A stretch of DNA of 43,480 nt from Verrucomicrobiota bacterium (lineage in GTDB: Bacteria > Verrucomicrobiota > Kiritimatiellia > JAKQHR01). Position 1 is the stretch's first letter. Each line of letters begins with the position of its first letter. The stretch is taken from assembly GCA_029557905.1 (NCBI GenBank), contig JAKQHR010000028.1, forward strand, positions 1-43,480, read 5' to 3'. Under the pieces are notes generated by a model, which saw only the letters and a program-made list of their open reading frames with translations, ran no database searches and was not told the origin of the DNA. A program made the position numbers and the translations under genes. This document shows, one piece after another, positions 9,650 to 18,040 of this stretch.

Positions 9650-11881
9650 TTAATAATGCCCGCTGACGTCAATGGCGCTTTCCGGCATGGCGGTCAGCCA
9701 TATCTGGAACCAGAAATCCCAGTCGTTTCCGCGGCCCTCATACCCGAAAGTCAGGCCCAGGCAGTCCGACTTGCGGCGGATGAAGTACCCCTGCTCCTCC
9801 ATGTGGCTGTTGTCCAGGTCATAGCGCACATACGTTCCGAGCGACCAGCGCAGTTCCGGCACCAGATCAATGATGGCCGCCACCTGATTCCGCCGGTCCT
9901 CTATGTGGCGGTACTCGATCGCCAGCGAGGAGTCAAATGCGCTCTCGGAGGTGAATTTCGCCCGGGTGTTGACCTGATTGAGAACGGTGTCGCTGACGGC
10001 TATTTGTCCGTCCGCCGCGAGGGAAAACCATTCAACGGGGTCGAACTCCGCATCGAAATAGGCGGCGCGAACGCTGTCCTCATCATCTTCGGTATCAAGG
10101 TAGTAGTACGTCCAGAGGTCCACATCCAGCAGATCATGAACCTTGCCGTCCCACTTCGTCTGGAACTTGTTGCGCATGCCGAGCTTGACGTCATTGCGCT
10201 TGTCCAGCCCGTCAATGTAATCGAACTGATAAAGATTGGCCGGCTCCAGATCAAGTTCGGGGATGTAGGTATAGTCCAAATAGGGTTCGGCCACGTGGCG
10301 CAGGCCGCCGTTGCCGCGCATGTCGGGATCCAGCATCACCTTGAACGCCTTGAAGGAAGATTCAAACCCGACCTCAAAGATGCTGCGCAGATCCGCGCCG
10401 GCCTCTTCGGTGACTACTTCCTCCACATTCGTGAACACAGTGTAGGTGTTGGTCACAGAGCCCGCCCCGTTGGTCCCGCCGATCACCACATCCTCCATCG
10501 CGACCGCCTGCCACTCCGTGTTGGTCACAGTGTCCTTTGTCTCGGAATACCAGGTGGCCCGGTAGCCCGCGCGCGGAGTCACATTCAGGAAGCCCATGTG
10601 CCGCGTGGGCCAGAAGACCTTGTGGTCGGAATCAATGCGGAAGGCCTCATAATCCTCGCGATCCTCCTGCTCTGCAAAAACCCTTTGCAGAAAGGCCGCG
10701 CTGTTCTGTCCTTCATAGTAGAATGGAGATGTTCCGATCTGCTGGCGGGACATGTCCAGAAAGAGTTCCGGCAGGCGGTCCACGGCCCCGTAGAAGTCAT
10801 TCAGGCGCTTGTTGATCAGTATGCCCGAAACAAAATGGTCTCCCCGATGCGTCAGGCTGATGCGGTTTTCCGGCTCCACATTCCGGCGGTATTCATTGCG
10901 GAAAAACTCCTCAAGAATCTCCGGATCGCTCAGATAGTTCATCTCGGCCAGCAGGTAATCACGGGGGGAATACGTCTGGCGGTGCTGCAGCCGGATACGA
11001 TAGCGCTCTTCCTCCACAAGGCCGCCCTGCTCTTCCCTCTCCTCTTCATCCTCGTACGGCTGATCATCCTGCGCGTAATAGGTCAGCAGCCGGCCGCCCC
11101 AGTCGCCCAGTTCGGGGTTCGTCCGCTCCTCGCGGGGCTGCCCCCAGATGAAATCCTGCCCAACGCCGAACCCCCGCTTTGTCCGGTAGTCAAGATGCGT
11201 GGACGCCCGCACATAGGGGTTCAATCTGTAGTTGAAGGCCGTCAGCAGGTAGGCGCCGACACGGCTCCCGTAGCCGGGCAGCACATCAATGTTGGATTTC
11301 TCAAGATCAACCGAATAAAAGGGAATAAACATGATCGGGAGTCCTCCGAGATACATCACCACGTTCTTGGCCCGTATTATGCTGTTCTCCATGCGGGCGG
11401 AAGAGGCGCGGAGGAAGAAGCCGGGAGAATCACCCTCGCAGGTGGTGATTCGCACGTCGTTGAACTCATACTGCTCATCCCCCAGGCGATGAAACTCCGA
11501 GGCATTGATGTAGAAGGGTTCCAGGTAGCCGCTGAATTCGCCAAACTCCCCCTGCCGAGTGGCAAAGTTGTAGACCAGTTCATCGCCCTCCCACACCTGT
11601 CCGGCCCGCTCCAGAACAACATGGCCGGTCGCCTGCGCATTCTGGGTTTCCGTGTGCACCGTGATCCGGTCCGCTTTCAGGATATCAAGACCCTGGCTGG
11701 CAACCACATTGCCGATGCCGATCAGCAGCTGCTGATCCTGCAGATACTCCAGGCGGTCGGCGGTGACCTCCACTCCCGCGGCGGGATCAGAGAGCGTATC
11801 CTGCACAACCTGCGACTGCGCCGCAAGGGCGAACAGCACCAGAGGGAGCAGCACAACGGGCAGAGAACGGCTGTATTTCAT
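9650..11881 (-). CDS. lptD: LPS-assembly protein LptD
   Basis: A 743-residue outer-membrane protein that inserts lipopolysaccharide into the outer leaflet. It has a signal peptide (hydrophobic stretch to A-L-A-A-Q-S-Q), then an OstA/LptA-like beta-jellyroll repeat region (V-E-V-T-A-D-R-L-E-Y, L-K-A-D-R-I-T-V-H-T, A-T-G-H-V-V-L-E), then a long beta-barrel rich in alternating aromatic strands and ending in aromatic Y. Few cysteines are present: one in the N-terminal part (TTCEGD) and one near the end (SDCLGL), fewer than the four of E. coli LptD. The ATG has GAGG 6 nt upstream and a good promoter at 11922-11950. It heads the run lptD, epimerase, polymerase, gspG, pseudopilin. Its presence shows a true LPS outer membrane. 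Confidence 0.93.
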   Translation of the reverse strand: MKYSRSLPVVLLPLVLFALAAQSQVVQDTLSDPAAGVEVTADRLEYLQDQQLLIGIGNVVASQGLDILKADRITVHTETQNAQATGHVVLERAGQVWEGDELVYNFATRQGEFGEFSGYLEPFYINASEFHRLGDEQYEFNDVRITTCEGDSPGFFLRASSARMENSIIRAKNVVMYLGGLPIMFIPFYSVDLEKSNIDVLPGYGSRVGAYLLTAFNYRLNPYVRASTHLDYRTKRGFGVGQDFIWGQPREERTNPELGDWGGRLLTYYAQDDQPYEDEEEREEQGGLVEEERYRIRLQHRQTYSPRDYLLAEMNYLSDPEILEEFFRNEYRRNVEPENRISLTHRGDHFVSGILINKRLNDFYGAVDRLPELFLDMSRQQIGTSPFYYEGQNSAAFLQRVFAEQEDREDYEAFRIDSDHKVFWPTRHMGFLNVTPRAGYRATWYSETKDTVTNTEWQAVAMEDVVIGGTNGAGSVTNTYTVFTNVEEVVTEEAGADLRSIFEVGFESSFKAFKVMLDPDMRGNGGLRHVAEPYLDYTYIPELDLEPANLYQFDYIDGLDKRNDVKLGMRNKFQTKWDGKVHDLLDVDLWTYYYLDTEDDEDSVRAAYFDAEFDPVEWFSLAADGQIAVSDTVLNQVNTRAKFTSESAFDSSLAIEYRHIEDRRNQVAAIIDLVPELRWSLGTYVRYDLDNSHMEEQGYFIRRKSDCLGLTFGYEGRGNDWDFWFQIWLTAMPESAIDVSGHY

Positions 11882-11921
11882 CTTTAACCTCGCATGTCCT
11901 TAACTTGAAACAGTGCGGGGC

Positions 11922-11950
11922 AACCTAGCACAACCCGCAGGTGAAGCCAA
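11922..11950 (-). promoter_or_regulatory. Candidate lptD promoter
   Basis: Minus strand: -35 TTGGCT (11945-11950), 17-bp spacer, -10 TAGGTT (11922-11927) preceded by TGC (11928-11930). Predicted start is about 34 nt before the lptD ATG. This is one of the clearest examples of the TTG...TGC-TA promoter form in the window. Confidence 0.5.
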
Positions 11951-11988
11951 CAGGATTTTCAGGAACAGCCGCGCGCACCGGGGCGTTC

Positions 11989-12282
11989 TCAGCGGCGCTT
12001 GATGAACATCTTCCGCTCGCGCTTGGGCGCGGCGAAGTCCGGAGGAAGCTCGATGCGGGTGGTAACGCCTTTACCCGCGTCTTCATCCGCCGTCTGTCCG
12101 GCGGGAGGTTCAACCGGCTCCTGTGCCTGAGGAAGGGGTTCCGAATGCATGCGCCCGCCCTCGGAAGGAGACGGAATACGGATTTCCTTGGAGCAGATCG
12201 GGCAGTCAATGATGCATCCCACCATGTCGGCTGGCGCATCGAGATTTTGACCGCACTCGGGACAATTAAAATTTATATCCAT
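11989..12282 (-). CDS. Small zinc-ribbon protein of unknown function
   Basis: A 97-residue protein. The N-terminal 35 residues form a zinc ribbon with C-P-E-C and C-P-I-C knuckles separated by about 18 residues. The middle is acidic and proline-rich and looks disordered. The C-terminus is strongly basic (K-R-E-R-K...K-R-R), which could bind nucleic acid or an acidic surface. Not recognised as a named family. It is transcribed away from coaBC and toward lptD, with its own likely promoter (TTGCAA, 17 bp, TAATTT on the minus strand, about 12312-12341). Confidence 0.75.
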   Translation of the reverse strand: MDINFNCPECGQNLDAPADMVGCIIDCPICSKEIRIPSPSEGGRMHSEPLPQAQEPVEPPAGQTADEDAGKGVTTRIELPPDFAAPKRERKMFIKRR

Positions 12283-12351
12283 GACGTTTCGTTCCCTCTC
12301 TTCATTCTGCTGAAAGAAATTAAGCTTTTATCTTCCGCTTTGCAAGCACAC

Positions 12352-12380
12352 TTGAAGATGCGGTCAACTTATGCTAGAGG
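12352..12380 (+). promoter_or_regulatory. Candidate coaBC promoter abutting the start codon
   Basis: TTGAAG (12352-12357), 17-bp spacer, TGC then TAGAGG (12375-12380). A transcript from it would begin at or just before the ATG at 12388, giving almost no leader. AGAGG in the -10 could instead be a Shine-Dalgarno for an upstream promoter, so the call is tentative. Confidence 0.3.
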
Positions 12381-12387
12381 TATGGTC

Positions 12388-13608
12388 ATGTCAATATCCG
12401 TAAAGCAAGCGCCCCCCGTCGTTCTCTGCGGAATCTGCGGCGGCATCGCCGCCTGCAAGGCGGCGGAAGTGGTCAGCAGCCTCACCCGGCTGGAGATGGA
12501 TGTGCGCGTCATCATGAGCCGCGCCGCGCAGGAGTTCGTGACGCCGCTCACCTTTCAGGCGCTCACCGGAAAACCCGTCACCGTGGACATGTTTGCCCGG
12601 CCGGAGGCCGACAGAAAAGACCAGATCTATCCGCACCTTTATCCCTCTGCAGACGCCGCGCTCTTTGTGATGCTTCCGGCCACGGCAGACATGATCGCCC
12701 GCGTGGTGCGCGGCGAGGCGGAAGACGTGATGGTCGCCAGCGTGCTGGGACTTCCGCCGGACTGCATTCGCGTCTTCTGCCCGGCCATGAACACCACGAT
12801 GTGGAAGCAGGATTCGGTTCAGCGGAATGTGGCGGAGCTTGAGGCGCAGGGCTGGATCCGGATAGGCCCCGGCGCGGGGCTGCTGGCCTGCAAGGCCGAA
12901 GGCGAAGGGCGCATGGCCGAACCGGCGGATATCGTCCGCGAACTCGCCGCGGGCATGAAATCCGCGCAGAGCCTGCGGGGCCGTCAGGTGCTCATTCTGT
13001 CCGGGCCCACGCGCGAGCATATTGACCCGGTGCGCTTTATCAGCAATCCCAGCACGGGCATGATGGGCCGGGCCCTTGCACAGGAGGCTCTGAGCCGCGG
13101 CGCACAGGTGGATTTTATTTCCGGTCCGGTGGATCCTGCCGTCCTTCCGCGCGGCAGGAACATCCGCATCCATTCAGTCACTTCCGCACAGGAAATGCTT
13201 GCGGCTGCAAAAAAGCACTTTTCGTCGGCTGACATCATCTTGTTTGCCGCGGCCGTGGCCGACTATGCCCCGGCCGGCGCGCATACCCGCAAGATGCCCA
13301 AGCAGCAGGACCGCATTCAGCTTGAGCTGGAGCCCACGCCCGACATCGCCGCCACGCTCTGCCGGACGAAAACCGGAAAACAGACTGCCGTCGGGTTCGC
13401 GCTGCAGGATGAAGACGGCGAGGAAAAGGCGCGCGAAAAACTTCAGGGGAAAAACCTCGATGCCATCGTGCTCAACCGGCTGGAAGCCGTGGGCTCCAGT
13501 GACGCGGTGTACAAGTTCCTGAAGGCGGGAGATTCATCTTTCGAGGAGTGGGATCTGATGACCAAGCGCGGCTGCGCCCGAAGAATATTCGAAAAGATCC
13601 TGCAGTAG
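12388..13608 (+). CDS. coaBC: Bifunctional phosphopantothenoylcysteine decarboxylase / phosphopantothenate-cysteine ligase
   Basis: A 406-residue bifunctional enzyme for two consecutive steps of coenzyme A synthesis. The N-terminal half is a flavoprotein decarboxylase (G-I-x-G-G-I-A-A-C-K-A start, P-A-M-N-T-T-M-W substrate motif, and the [11 protein letters not shown] active-site cysteine loop). The C-terminal half is the ligase ([28 protein letters not shown] and late K-x-Q-x-x-x-x-x-L-E-L-x-x-T-P-D-I). The ATG at 12388 has AGAGG 7 nt upstream; an in-frame ATG 6 nt earlier is the alternative. It is convergent with tatA and ends just before a palindromic repeat array. Confidence 0.95.
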   Translation: MSISVKQAPPVVLCGICGGIAACKAAEVVSSLTRLEMDVRVIMSRAAQEFVTPLTFQALTGKPVTVDMFARPEADRKDQIYPHLYPSADAALFVMLPATADMIARVVRGEAEDVMVASVLGLPPDCIRVFCPAMNTTMWKQDSVQRNVAELEAQGWIRIGPGAGLLACKAEGEGRMAEPADIVRELAAGMKSAQSLRGRQVLILSGPTREHIDPVRFISNPSTGMMGRALAQEALSRGAQVDFISGPVDPAVLPRGRNIRIHSVTSAQEMLAAAKKHFSSADIILFAAAVADYAPAGAHTRKMPKQQDRIQLELEPTPDIAATLCRTKTGKQTAVGFALQDEDGEEKAREKLQGKNLDAIVLNRLEAVGSSDAVYKFLKAGDSSFEEWDLMTKRGCARRIFEKILQ

Positions 13609-13685
13609 TTCCAGTCACTGGAACTTTTCCGGAGGTTTTTTCCAGTCATTGGAACTTTTCCGGTCCTCTTTTCCAATGGTTGGAA
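13609..13685. repeat. Three tandem 31-bp units, each with a 15-bp TTCCA...TGGAA palindrome
   Basis: Palindromes at 13609-13623 (TTCCAGTCACTGGAA), 13640-13654 (TTCCAGTCATTGGAA) and 13671-13685 (TTCCAATGGTTGGAA) start exactly 31 bp apart. Each is followed by CTTTT and a conserved CGG. Several arm changes differ between copies while mostly keeping pairing, which suggests the hairpin or dyad matters. On the plus strand each copy looks like a small hairpin followed by T's right after the coaBC stop, so termination is possible. On the minus strand the array encodes the tail of TatA. Confidence 0.85.
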
Positions 13686-13872
13686 CTTTTGCGGAATCCT
13701 CGATTTCACGACGCACTTCATCCAGCCCCCGGCGCATGGCCGCCAGAGCCCGGCCCAGCATGCGCGCAAGACCCGGGAGCCGTTCGGCTCCGAACAGCAG
13801 CAGCATGGCCAGCATGATCACGAGGATCTCCCCGCCGCCGGGCGTCAAACTGAAAAAGGCCAGGATTTTCAT
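13615..13872 (-). CDS. tatA: Sec-independent translocase TatA/TatE-type subunit
   Basis: An 85-residue single-span membrane protein of the TatA family, which forms the pore of the twin-arginine export system. The N-terminal helix (G-G-G-E-I-L-V-I-M-L-A-M-L-L-L-F-G) is followed by the family F-G-A-E-R-L-P hinge and an amphipathic helix. The last about 25 residues (from K-V-P-T-I-G-K) are encoded by the 31-bp palindromic repeats, and the stop TGA lies inside the first palindrome, so the tail is repeat-derived. No ribosome binding site is seen, and a strong hairpin ends 15 bp before the ATG. tatB and tatC are not in the window. Confidence 0.88.
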   Translation of the reverse strand: MKILAFFSLTPGGGEILVIMLAMLLLFGAERLPGLARMLGRALAAMRRGLDEVRREIEDSAKVPTIGKEDRKSSNDWKKPPEKFQ

Positions 13873-13886
13873 AAGGCTTTGAGCAG

Positions 13887-13915
13887 AAAACCCCGCCGGA
13901 AGCCGGCGGGGTTTT
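13887..13915. terminator. Bidirectional hairpin terminator between pal and tatA
   Basis: A perfect 13-bp stem (AAAACCCCGCCGG paired with CCGGCGGGGTTTT) with a 3-base loop. It lies 23 bp after the pal stop on the minus strand and ends 15 bp before the tatA ATG. The T-run is only four long in both directions. Confidence 0.85.
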
Positions 13916-13938
13916 CAAATCAGGTTCTGATTCAATGT

Positions 13939-14451
13939 TTAATAAAACAGCACGAATTCCGCACGGCGGTTCAGGCGCCACGACTCTTCGTCATGGCCGG
14001 GAGCCGAGGGGCTCTCTTCGCCGAAGCTCTTGGTCTGGATTCGGCTTCCGTCAATGCCAAGGCCGATCAGATACGCGCGCACAGCCAGGGCACGACGTTC
14101 GCCCAGGGCCATGTTGTATTCGCGGCTTCCGCGTTCATCGCAATGACCTTCAACAATCACGCCGGTGTTCGCACTGCGCCGAAGGCTTTCCGCCACGCCT
14201 TCGATTTTGCCGCGCTCGGAAGCATCCACCTGTGAGCTGTCATACGCGAAATACACCGGTTCGAACTGGCGCGCGTACTCCATGTCCTCGCCCGGGCGTG
14301 CGCCCAGAGGATTTCTGTAGATGTCGGTGCCCGTCAGGCCTCCGATATCACCGTCACGGAGTCCGCCCTTTTTCTTCTTTCCGCAACCGGTGGTGGACAG
14401 CGCCACACCCGCGCAGAGGCAAACAATCAGCAAGGATTTAAACTTCTTCAT
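13939..14451 (-). CDS. pal: Peptidoglycan-associated lipoprotein Pal
   Basis: A 170-residue outer-membrane lipoprotein. A lysine-rich start and hydrophobic core lead to a lipobox ending T-T-G-C (C about 23). The C-terminal OmpA-like domain binds peptidoglycan and has the E-G-H-C-D-E-R-G-S-R-E-Y-N-M-A-L-G-E-R-R-A signature. Pal ties the outer membrane to the wall and works with TolB. The ATG at 14449-14451 (GAGG 9 nt upstream) is preferred to an earlier ATG at 14466. It follows tolB by 39 bp, the usual tolB-pal order. Confidence 0.95.
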   Translation of the reverse strand: MKKFKSLLIVCLCAGVALSTTGCGKKKKGGLRDGDIGGLTGTDIYRNPLGARPGEDMEYARQFEPVYFAYDSSQVDASERGKIEGVAESLRRSANTGVIVEGHCDERGSREYNMALGERRALAVRAYLIGLGIDGSRIQTKSFGEESPSAPGHDEESWRLNRRAEFVLFY

Positions 14452-14490
14452 TTTTTCTTTCCTCATTCAGTTAAACCGCAAAAACTCAAA

Positions 14491-15708
14491 TCATTCAGGC
14501 GACCATGCCGGGGACATCCAGTCCCCTTTATAGTCCGTCAAAGCTACAGGGGTGTCCCCCATAATGTCAAGAATGATGACGCGCGAACGGTAATTCTGCG
14601 CGTGACTGCAGACAATATGGCGGCCGTCGGGCGCCCACGAGGGATCTTCGAAATCGCCGTAGCCGGATGATATCTGGCGCGTTTCCCCCGTGCGCGGATC
14701 GAGCACCATGACATGATAGTTTCCACCGGTGCGGCTGCAGAAGGCGATCAGTCCGTTCCGGCCCCAGTCCGGCGCCACGTTTTCGCTGCCCCGGCCGGGA
14801 AGCCGCTCGGGGCGGCCGCCGCTGCGCGAGACCGCATAGAGATGCGGTTTCCCGGTTTGATCAGAAACATAGACAATGCGCTGGCCGTCCGGTGACCAGG
14901 ACGGGCTGGCCTCGGCCGCGCGCGGCGTTTCCGTGATGCGCGTCAGACGGCCGCTCCGCAGATTCTTGACATAGAGCTCGGGATTGCCGTCCTTGGAAAG
15001 GATCAGCGCCACATCTTTTCCGTCGGGCGACATGGCCGCGCCGGTGTTCAGGCCGGGATAGTTGGCAATCGCCGTGCGGTTTCCAGACTGCAGGGTAACC
15101 AGATACACATCGGGGAAGCGCTTCAGGAATGATGTGTACAACAGTTGACGGCCGTCAGGACTCCACTTCGGCGCGATGCTGACGGTGCGGTCACTGGTGA
15201 GCTGCACCAGGTTTCCTCCATCCGCATCGCACAGATAAAGCTCCTTGTGTCCGGACGCATTGCCCACCATCGCGATGCGGCCCGAGGCAATGCCTTTGCG
15301 GCCGGTTGCCGCATAGACAATGTCATCGGCCACGCGGTGCGCCAGACGGCGGGCATCATTTGCCGCGTGGTCGTAGGACTGGCTCATCAGCGCGCGCGAA
15401 GCAGCCGTGCTGTAGAGCTGGCATTCCACGCGAAGACTCCCGCCCCGGAGCGAGACCGAACCGAGCGCCCGGAACTGGCCCTGCCCCCTGCCGGTTATGG
15501 TGAACCAGCCGGAACGAACGAGATCCTCGCGGAGCGTGGTCATGAACAGCGCCGAGGCCTGGTCGCCGGCCGCCTGAATACCGGTCAAGTCAATCCCCGA
15601 CTTGGTTCCGGCGCTCTTAGTCACGCGGATCTGCGCAAGCGCGGAAGAGCCCGCAAGGGCCAGCAGAAAAAGTCCCGCAATCAGGATATGTTTCATATGG
15701 GTTTTCAT
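14491..15708 (-). CDS. tolB: Tol-Pal system protein TolB
   Basis: A 405-residue periplasmic protein with a signal peptide (ending near A-L-A-Q), an N-terminal alpha/beta domain (about 25-150) and a C-terminal beta-propeller. The propeller shows repeated S-P-D-G or A-P-D-G blades (S-P-D-G-R-Q-L, S-P-D-G-K-D-V, S-P-D-G-Q-R-I, A-P-D-G-R-H-I). TolB binds Pal and the Tol energy complex during envelope constriction. Two in-frame starts (15708 and 15696) are possible and neither has a clear Shine-Dalgarno. A -35/-10 pair (TTGATG, 17 bp, TACAGT) lies just upstream on the minus strand. tolQRA are absent from the window. Confidence 0.93.
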   Translation of the reverse strand: MKTHMKHILIAGLFLLALAGSSALAQIRVTKSAGTKSGIDLTGIQAAGDQASALFMTTLREDLVRSGWFTITGRGQGQFRALGSVSLRGGSLRVECQLYSTAASRALMSQSYDHAANDARRLAHRVADDIVYAATGRKGIASGRIAMVGNASGHKELYLCDADGGNLVQLTSDRTVSIAPKWSPDGRQLLYTSFLKRFPDVYLVTLQSGNRTAIANYPGLNTGAAMSPDGKDVALILSKDGNPELYVKNLRSGRLTRITETPRAAEASPSWSPDGQRIVYVSDQTGKPHLYAVSRSGGRPERLPGRGSENVAPDWGRNGLIAFCSRTGGNYHVMVLDPRTGETRQISSGYGDFEDPSWAPDGRHIVCSHAQNYRSRVIILDIMGDTPVALTDYKGDWMSPAWSPE

Positions 15709-15777
15709 AAGAAGCGGACTGTATGAAATTATCCCCCCCGCATCAAGCTTGCGCGGCCGGAAAAACCGGCGGGCCGG

Positions 15778-17952
15778 TCAGAAGCGTATCGTGAAATCCG
15801 CTGCGCCGCCCGGACGCGCCCCAATCAGCTGAATCCCGTTTGTAACCGTATGCGGATAAATTTCCACCGGGGGTTCTGCCTTGAGACCATCCAGCCAGTT
15901 GTAGGCAAGGATGACCTCATCCGCCGGCCGGTCCAGATGCACGCGGATGCGGTTGAAATCAGCTGTTACGCTCCCCTCTCCCGCCAGCAGGGGCCGGGCT
16001 TCGCGCTTCCGCGTGAACATGGATACGTATTCCCATGTCCACACTTCCTGATACTGGTCCGCGCGGGAACGGAAATACTGCTTCCAGTCCTCGTGATAGG
16101 TCAGCACGGTGCTGACGTTGTATGCGTTGACAAACGTGTCGAAATTGCTTTCCGGTTTCCGGAAGGGCGCAGGGGGGAAATTATATTCCACGGTGTCCAT
16201 CGGGAAATTGTAATAATCGCAGGCCATCATTTCACGTTCGGCGAGGATGGGCAGATAGGCGATCTGTCCGCGGCCGTAGGCATGCACCGTTTTTCCCGCA
16301 AACATGACGCGCGCATTTTCGGGCGTATGCCGGCGGATCGCATGGACCAGCGCATCCACATTTTCGTCTTTAATGCGATAGGGCGCGTTGCTCTTGTTCC
16401 CGTAGACCAGCGACAGGTTGCAGCCGGTGACCGCCAGCAGTGCGACCAGCCCGCTGCGCACCAGCGCCAGCCTAATGTCCCGCGTGCGCAGCAGCCGCGA
16501 CACCAGCATCGCGGCCGGAACCACGCATGCAAAGGCAAGAGGGATCGCCATGCGCGAGAGCTGCAGATTGGGCTTCAGTTCATGCCCCCACCCCGCAAGG
16601 AATGCCAGATAAAGAATCGCCGGGCCGTACCACCAGCGTATGCTTCTGCGGCTTGCGGTGAAGACGCCGATCAGTCCCAGGAAAATCAGCAGCGGATGGA
16701 ATTCCTGCAGATGCGCAATCAGATGACGCCCTCCTCGCGCCACCATGGCCCAGTCCACATGAAATGCGGTTTTCGCCGCGTCTTCCGCGCCCTTCTTGTG
16801 GAGCACATACTGAACCACGCTGCCGCCCTCGTTCATGAGCACCGAGATGAAAGGGATATACAGAACGAGCACAACGATTCCGCAAAGGATCAGGAACATC
16901 CATTTGCGGCGGGTCCATTTCCGGAAGCAGAGAAGGAAAGACAGGCCGAATCCCGCGCCCATCAATGCGCCCGGAGGCCAGAGCAGAAGGAAAAAAGAGC
17001 TGAGCGCAAGGCCTGCTCCGAGCAGCCGGCTGGTGCGGTTCATCCAAACGATGCGGAAGAAAATCGCGGCCACGGGAACCAGCATGGACGCGGTGAGCGC
17101 GGCGCCGATCGTCCCGTAATGAAGCATCCACAGGAAATAGTGCTGGCTGACCCCCATCGCGAGAATGCCGCCCGCAAAGGCAGCAGACTTGTCGCCGCCC
17201 GCCAGACGCACCGCCCCGGCGGATATCCATGGCACGAGCAGAATGAAAAGGAAGGCCAGCCCGCAGGTGTACATCAGATGGGTGGGTTCCAGTTTCAGCC
17301 ATGGCATCAGAATGAGCCCCGGCCCGGCGCTTCCGGTGGTCACGCTGTAATAATGCAGTGAGCCCGCATTCCAGAACGGGTTGTAGTTCACAAAACTCGG
17401 GAAGGTGCTGCTGAACTCATGCAGGCGGAACATGAACGACGGATGATCCGTGCGGTACAGGGCCTCGCCGCCCGTTTTGGACAGCAGCGCATCCAGCGAG
17501 GCAAACTGCGCATAGAGAAAGATCACCAGGAGCAGCAGCCATGTCCGCCGCCAGCGCAGCACGAAGAGCGGAGTAAGCAGAGCCGTAATAAGCACAAAGC
17601 GTTCTGCGCCTGCTGAGAGCGGCTTCACCTCGAAAGGGAGCCAGCGCACGAAATAGAACCACAGATGCCGCGACGCGCTTGAAAACAGGAAAAGAAGCGT
17701 GCAGCCGCAGAGAATCAGCGCCGGGGCCAGCCGCTTCAGGTCATCCTCGCGCCGCCGCGGGCTTTTAAACCAAAGCACGGCCAGCAGGAGCGCAGGCGGG
17801 ACAAGCCAGTACAACAGGCGCAGAAGCGGTTCCGGGATGAAATGCCCCTGCGTATGCAGGGCCCCCAGCAGCCACAAGCCCAGGCCCATGGCCGCCAGGC
17901 TCCTCCCGCACCAGCAGACTCCCCGTGATTCTCCTCTGCAGCACATCTTCAT
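15778..17952 (-). CDS. Large multi-pass membrane protein, GT-C/YfhO-like, function unknown
   Basis: A 724-residue integral membrane protein. Roughly the first 530 residues hold about a dozen hydrophobic helices separated by short basic loops. The C-terminal 200 residues form a soluble domain probably outside the membrane. Segments such as F-N-Y-N-P-F-W-N-A-G-S-L-H-Y-Y-S in the first large loop and the general layout resemble lipid-linked-sugar glycosyltransferases (GT-C fold) and the 6-pyruvoyl-tetrahydropterin-synthase-related membrane family, but no catalytic motif is certain. The start at 17950-17952 was chosen because earlier in-frame starts run into the divergent cyclophilin gene. A good promoter hexamer pair stands directly before it. 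Confidence 0.8.
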   Translation of the reverse strand: MKMCCRGESRGVCWCGRSLAAMGLGLWLLGALHTQGHFIPEPLLRLLYWLVPPALLLAVLWFKSPRRREDDLKRLAPALILCGCTLLFLFSSASRHLWFYFVRWLPFEVKPLSAGAERFVLITALLTPLFVLRWRRTWLLLLVIFLYAQFASLDALLSKTGGEALYRTDHPSFMFRLHEFSSTFPSFVNYNPFWNAGSLHYYSVTTGSAGPGLILMPWLKLEPTHLMYTCGLAFLFILLVPWISAGAVRLAGGDKSAAFAGGILAMGVSQHYFLWMLHYGTIGAALTASMLVPVAAIFFRIVWMNRTSRLLGAGLALSSFFLLLWPPGALMGAGFGLSFLLCFRKWTRRKWMFLILCGIVVLVLYIPFISVLMNEGGSVVQYVLHKKGAEDAAKTAFHVDWAMVARGGRHLIAHLQEFHPLLIFLGLIGVFTASRRSIRWWYGPAILYLAFLAGWGHELKPNLQLSRMAIPLAFACVVPAAMLVSRLLRTRDIRLALVRSGLVALLAVTGCNLSLVYGNKSNAPYRIKDENVDALVHAIRRHTPENARVMFAGKTVHAYGRGQIAYLPILAEREMMACDYYNFPMDTVEYNFPPAPFRKPESNFDTFVNAYNVSTVLTYHEDWKQYFRSRADQYQEVWTWEYVSMFTRKREARPLLAGEGSVTADFNRIRVHLDRPADEVILAYNWLDGLKAEPPVEIYPHTVTNGIQLIGARPGGAADFTIRF

Positions 17953-17960
17953 TGCCGCAC

Positions 17961-17989
17961 ACGATAGCTTTTCCGCCCTGTTTCGGCAA
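17961..17989 (-). promoter_or_regulatory. Candidate promoter for the membrane protein, near-leaderless
   Basis: Minus strand: TTGCCG (17984-17989), 17-bp spacer, TATCGT (17961-17966). The predicted transcription start, about 7 nt on, is within a few bases of the ATG at 17952, so the mRNA would be leaderless or nearly so. No Shine-Dalgarno is visible. Confidence 0.4.
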
Positions 17990-18002
17990 CCATGCTCTTT
18001 TC

Positions 18003-18030
18003 TTGACCTGTCGGGCATTTCCATTAGCCT
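18003..18030 (+). promoter_or_regulatory. Candidate promoter for the secreted cyclophilin, near-leaderless
   Basis: TTGACC (18003-18008), 16-bp spacer, TAGCCT (18025-18030). The expected start point is within a few bases of the ATG at 18041, and there is no Shine-Dalgarno between them. Confidence 0.35.
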
Positions 18031-18040
18031 CCGCATATTC

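Noticed and set aside
9656-11887. A 743-codon open frame on the plus strand opposite lptD
   Set aside because: It mirrors lptD codon positions, has no recognisable domain, and arises from the GC-rich third-position bias of lptD.
15756-15770. GCCGG-AAAAA-CCGGC hairpin after the membrane protein gene
   Set aside because: Five-base stem without a T-run on the minus strand; too weak to call a terminator.
15850-17361. A 503-codon plus-strand frame opposite the large membrane protein
   Set aside because: Histidine/arginine/glutamine-rich composition typical of an antisense shadow; the minus strand encodes clear membrane helices.
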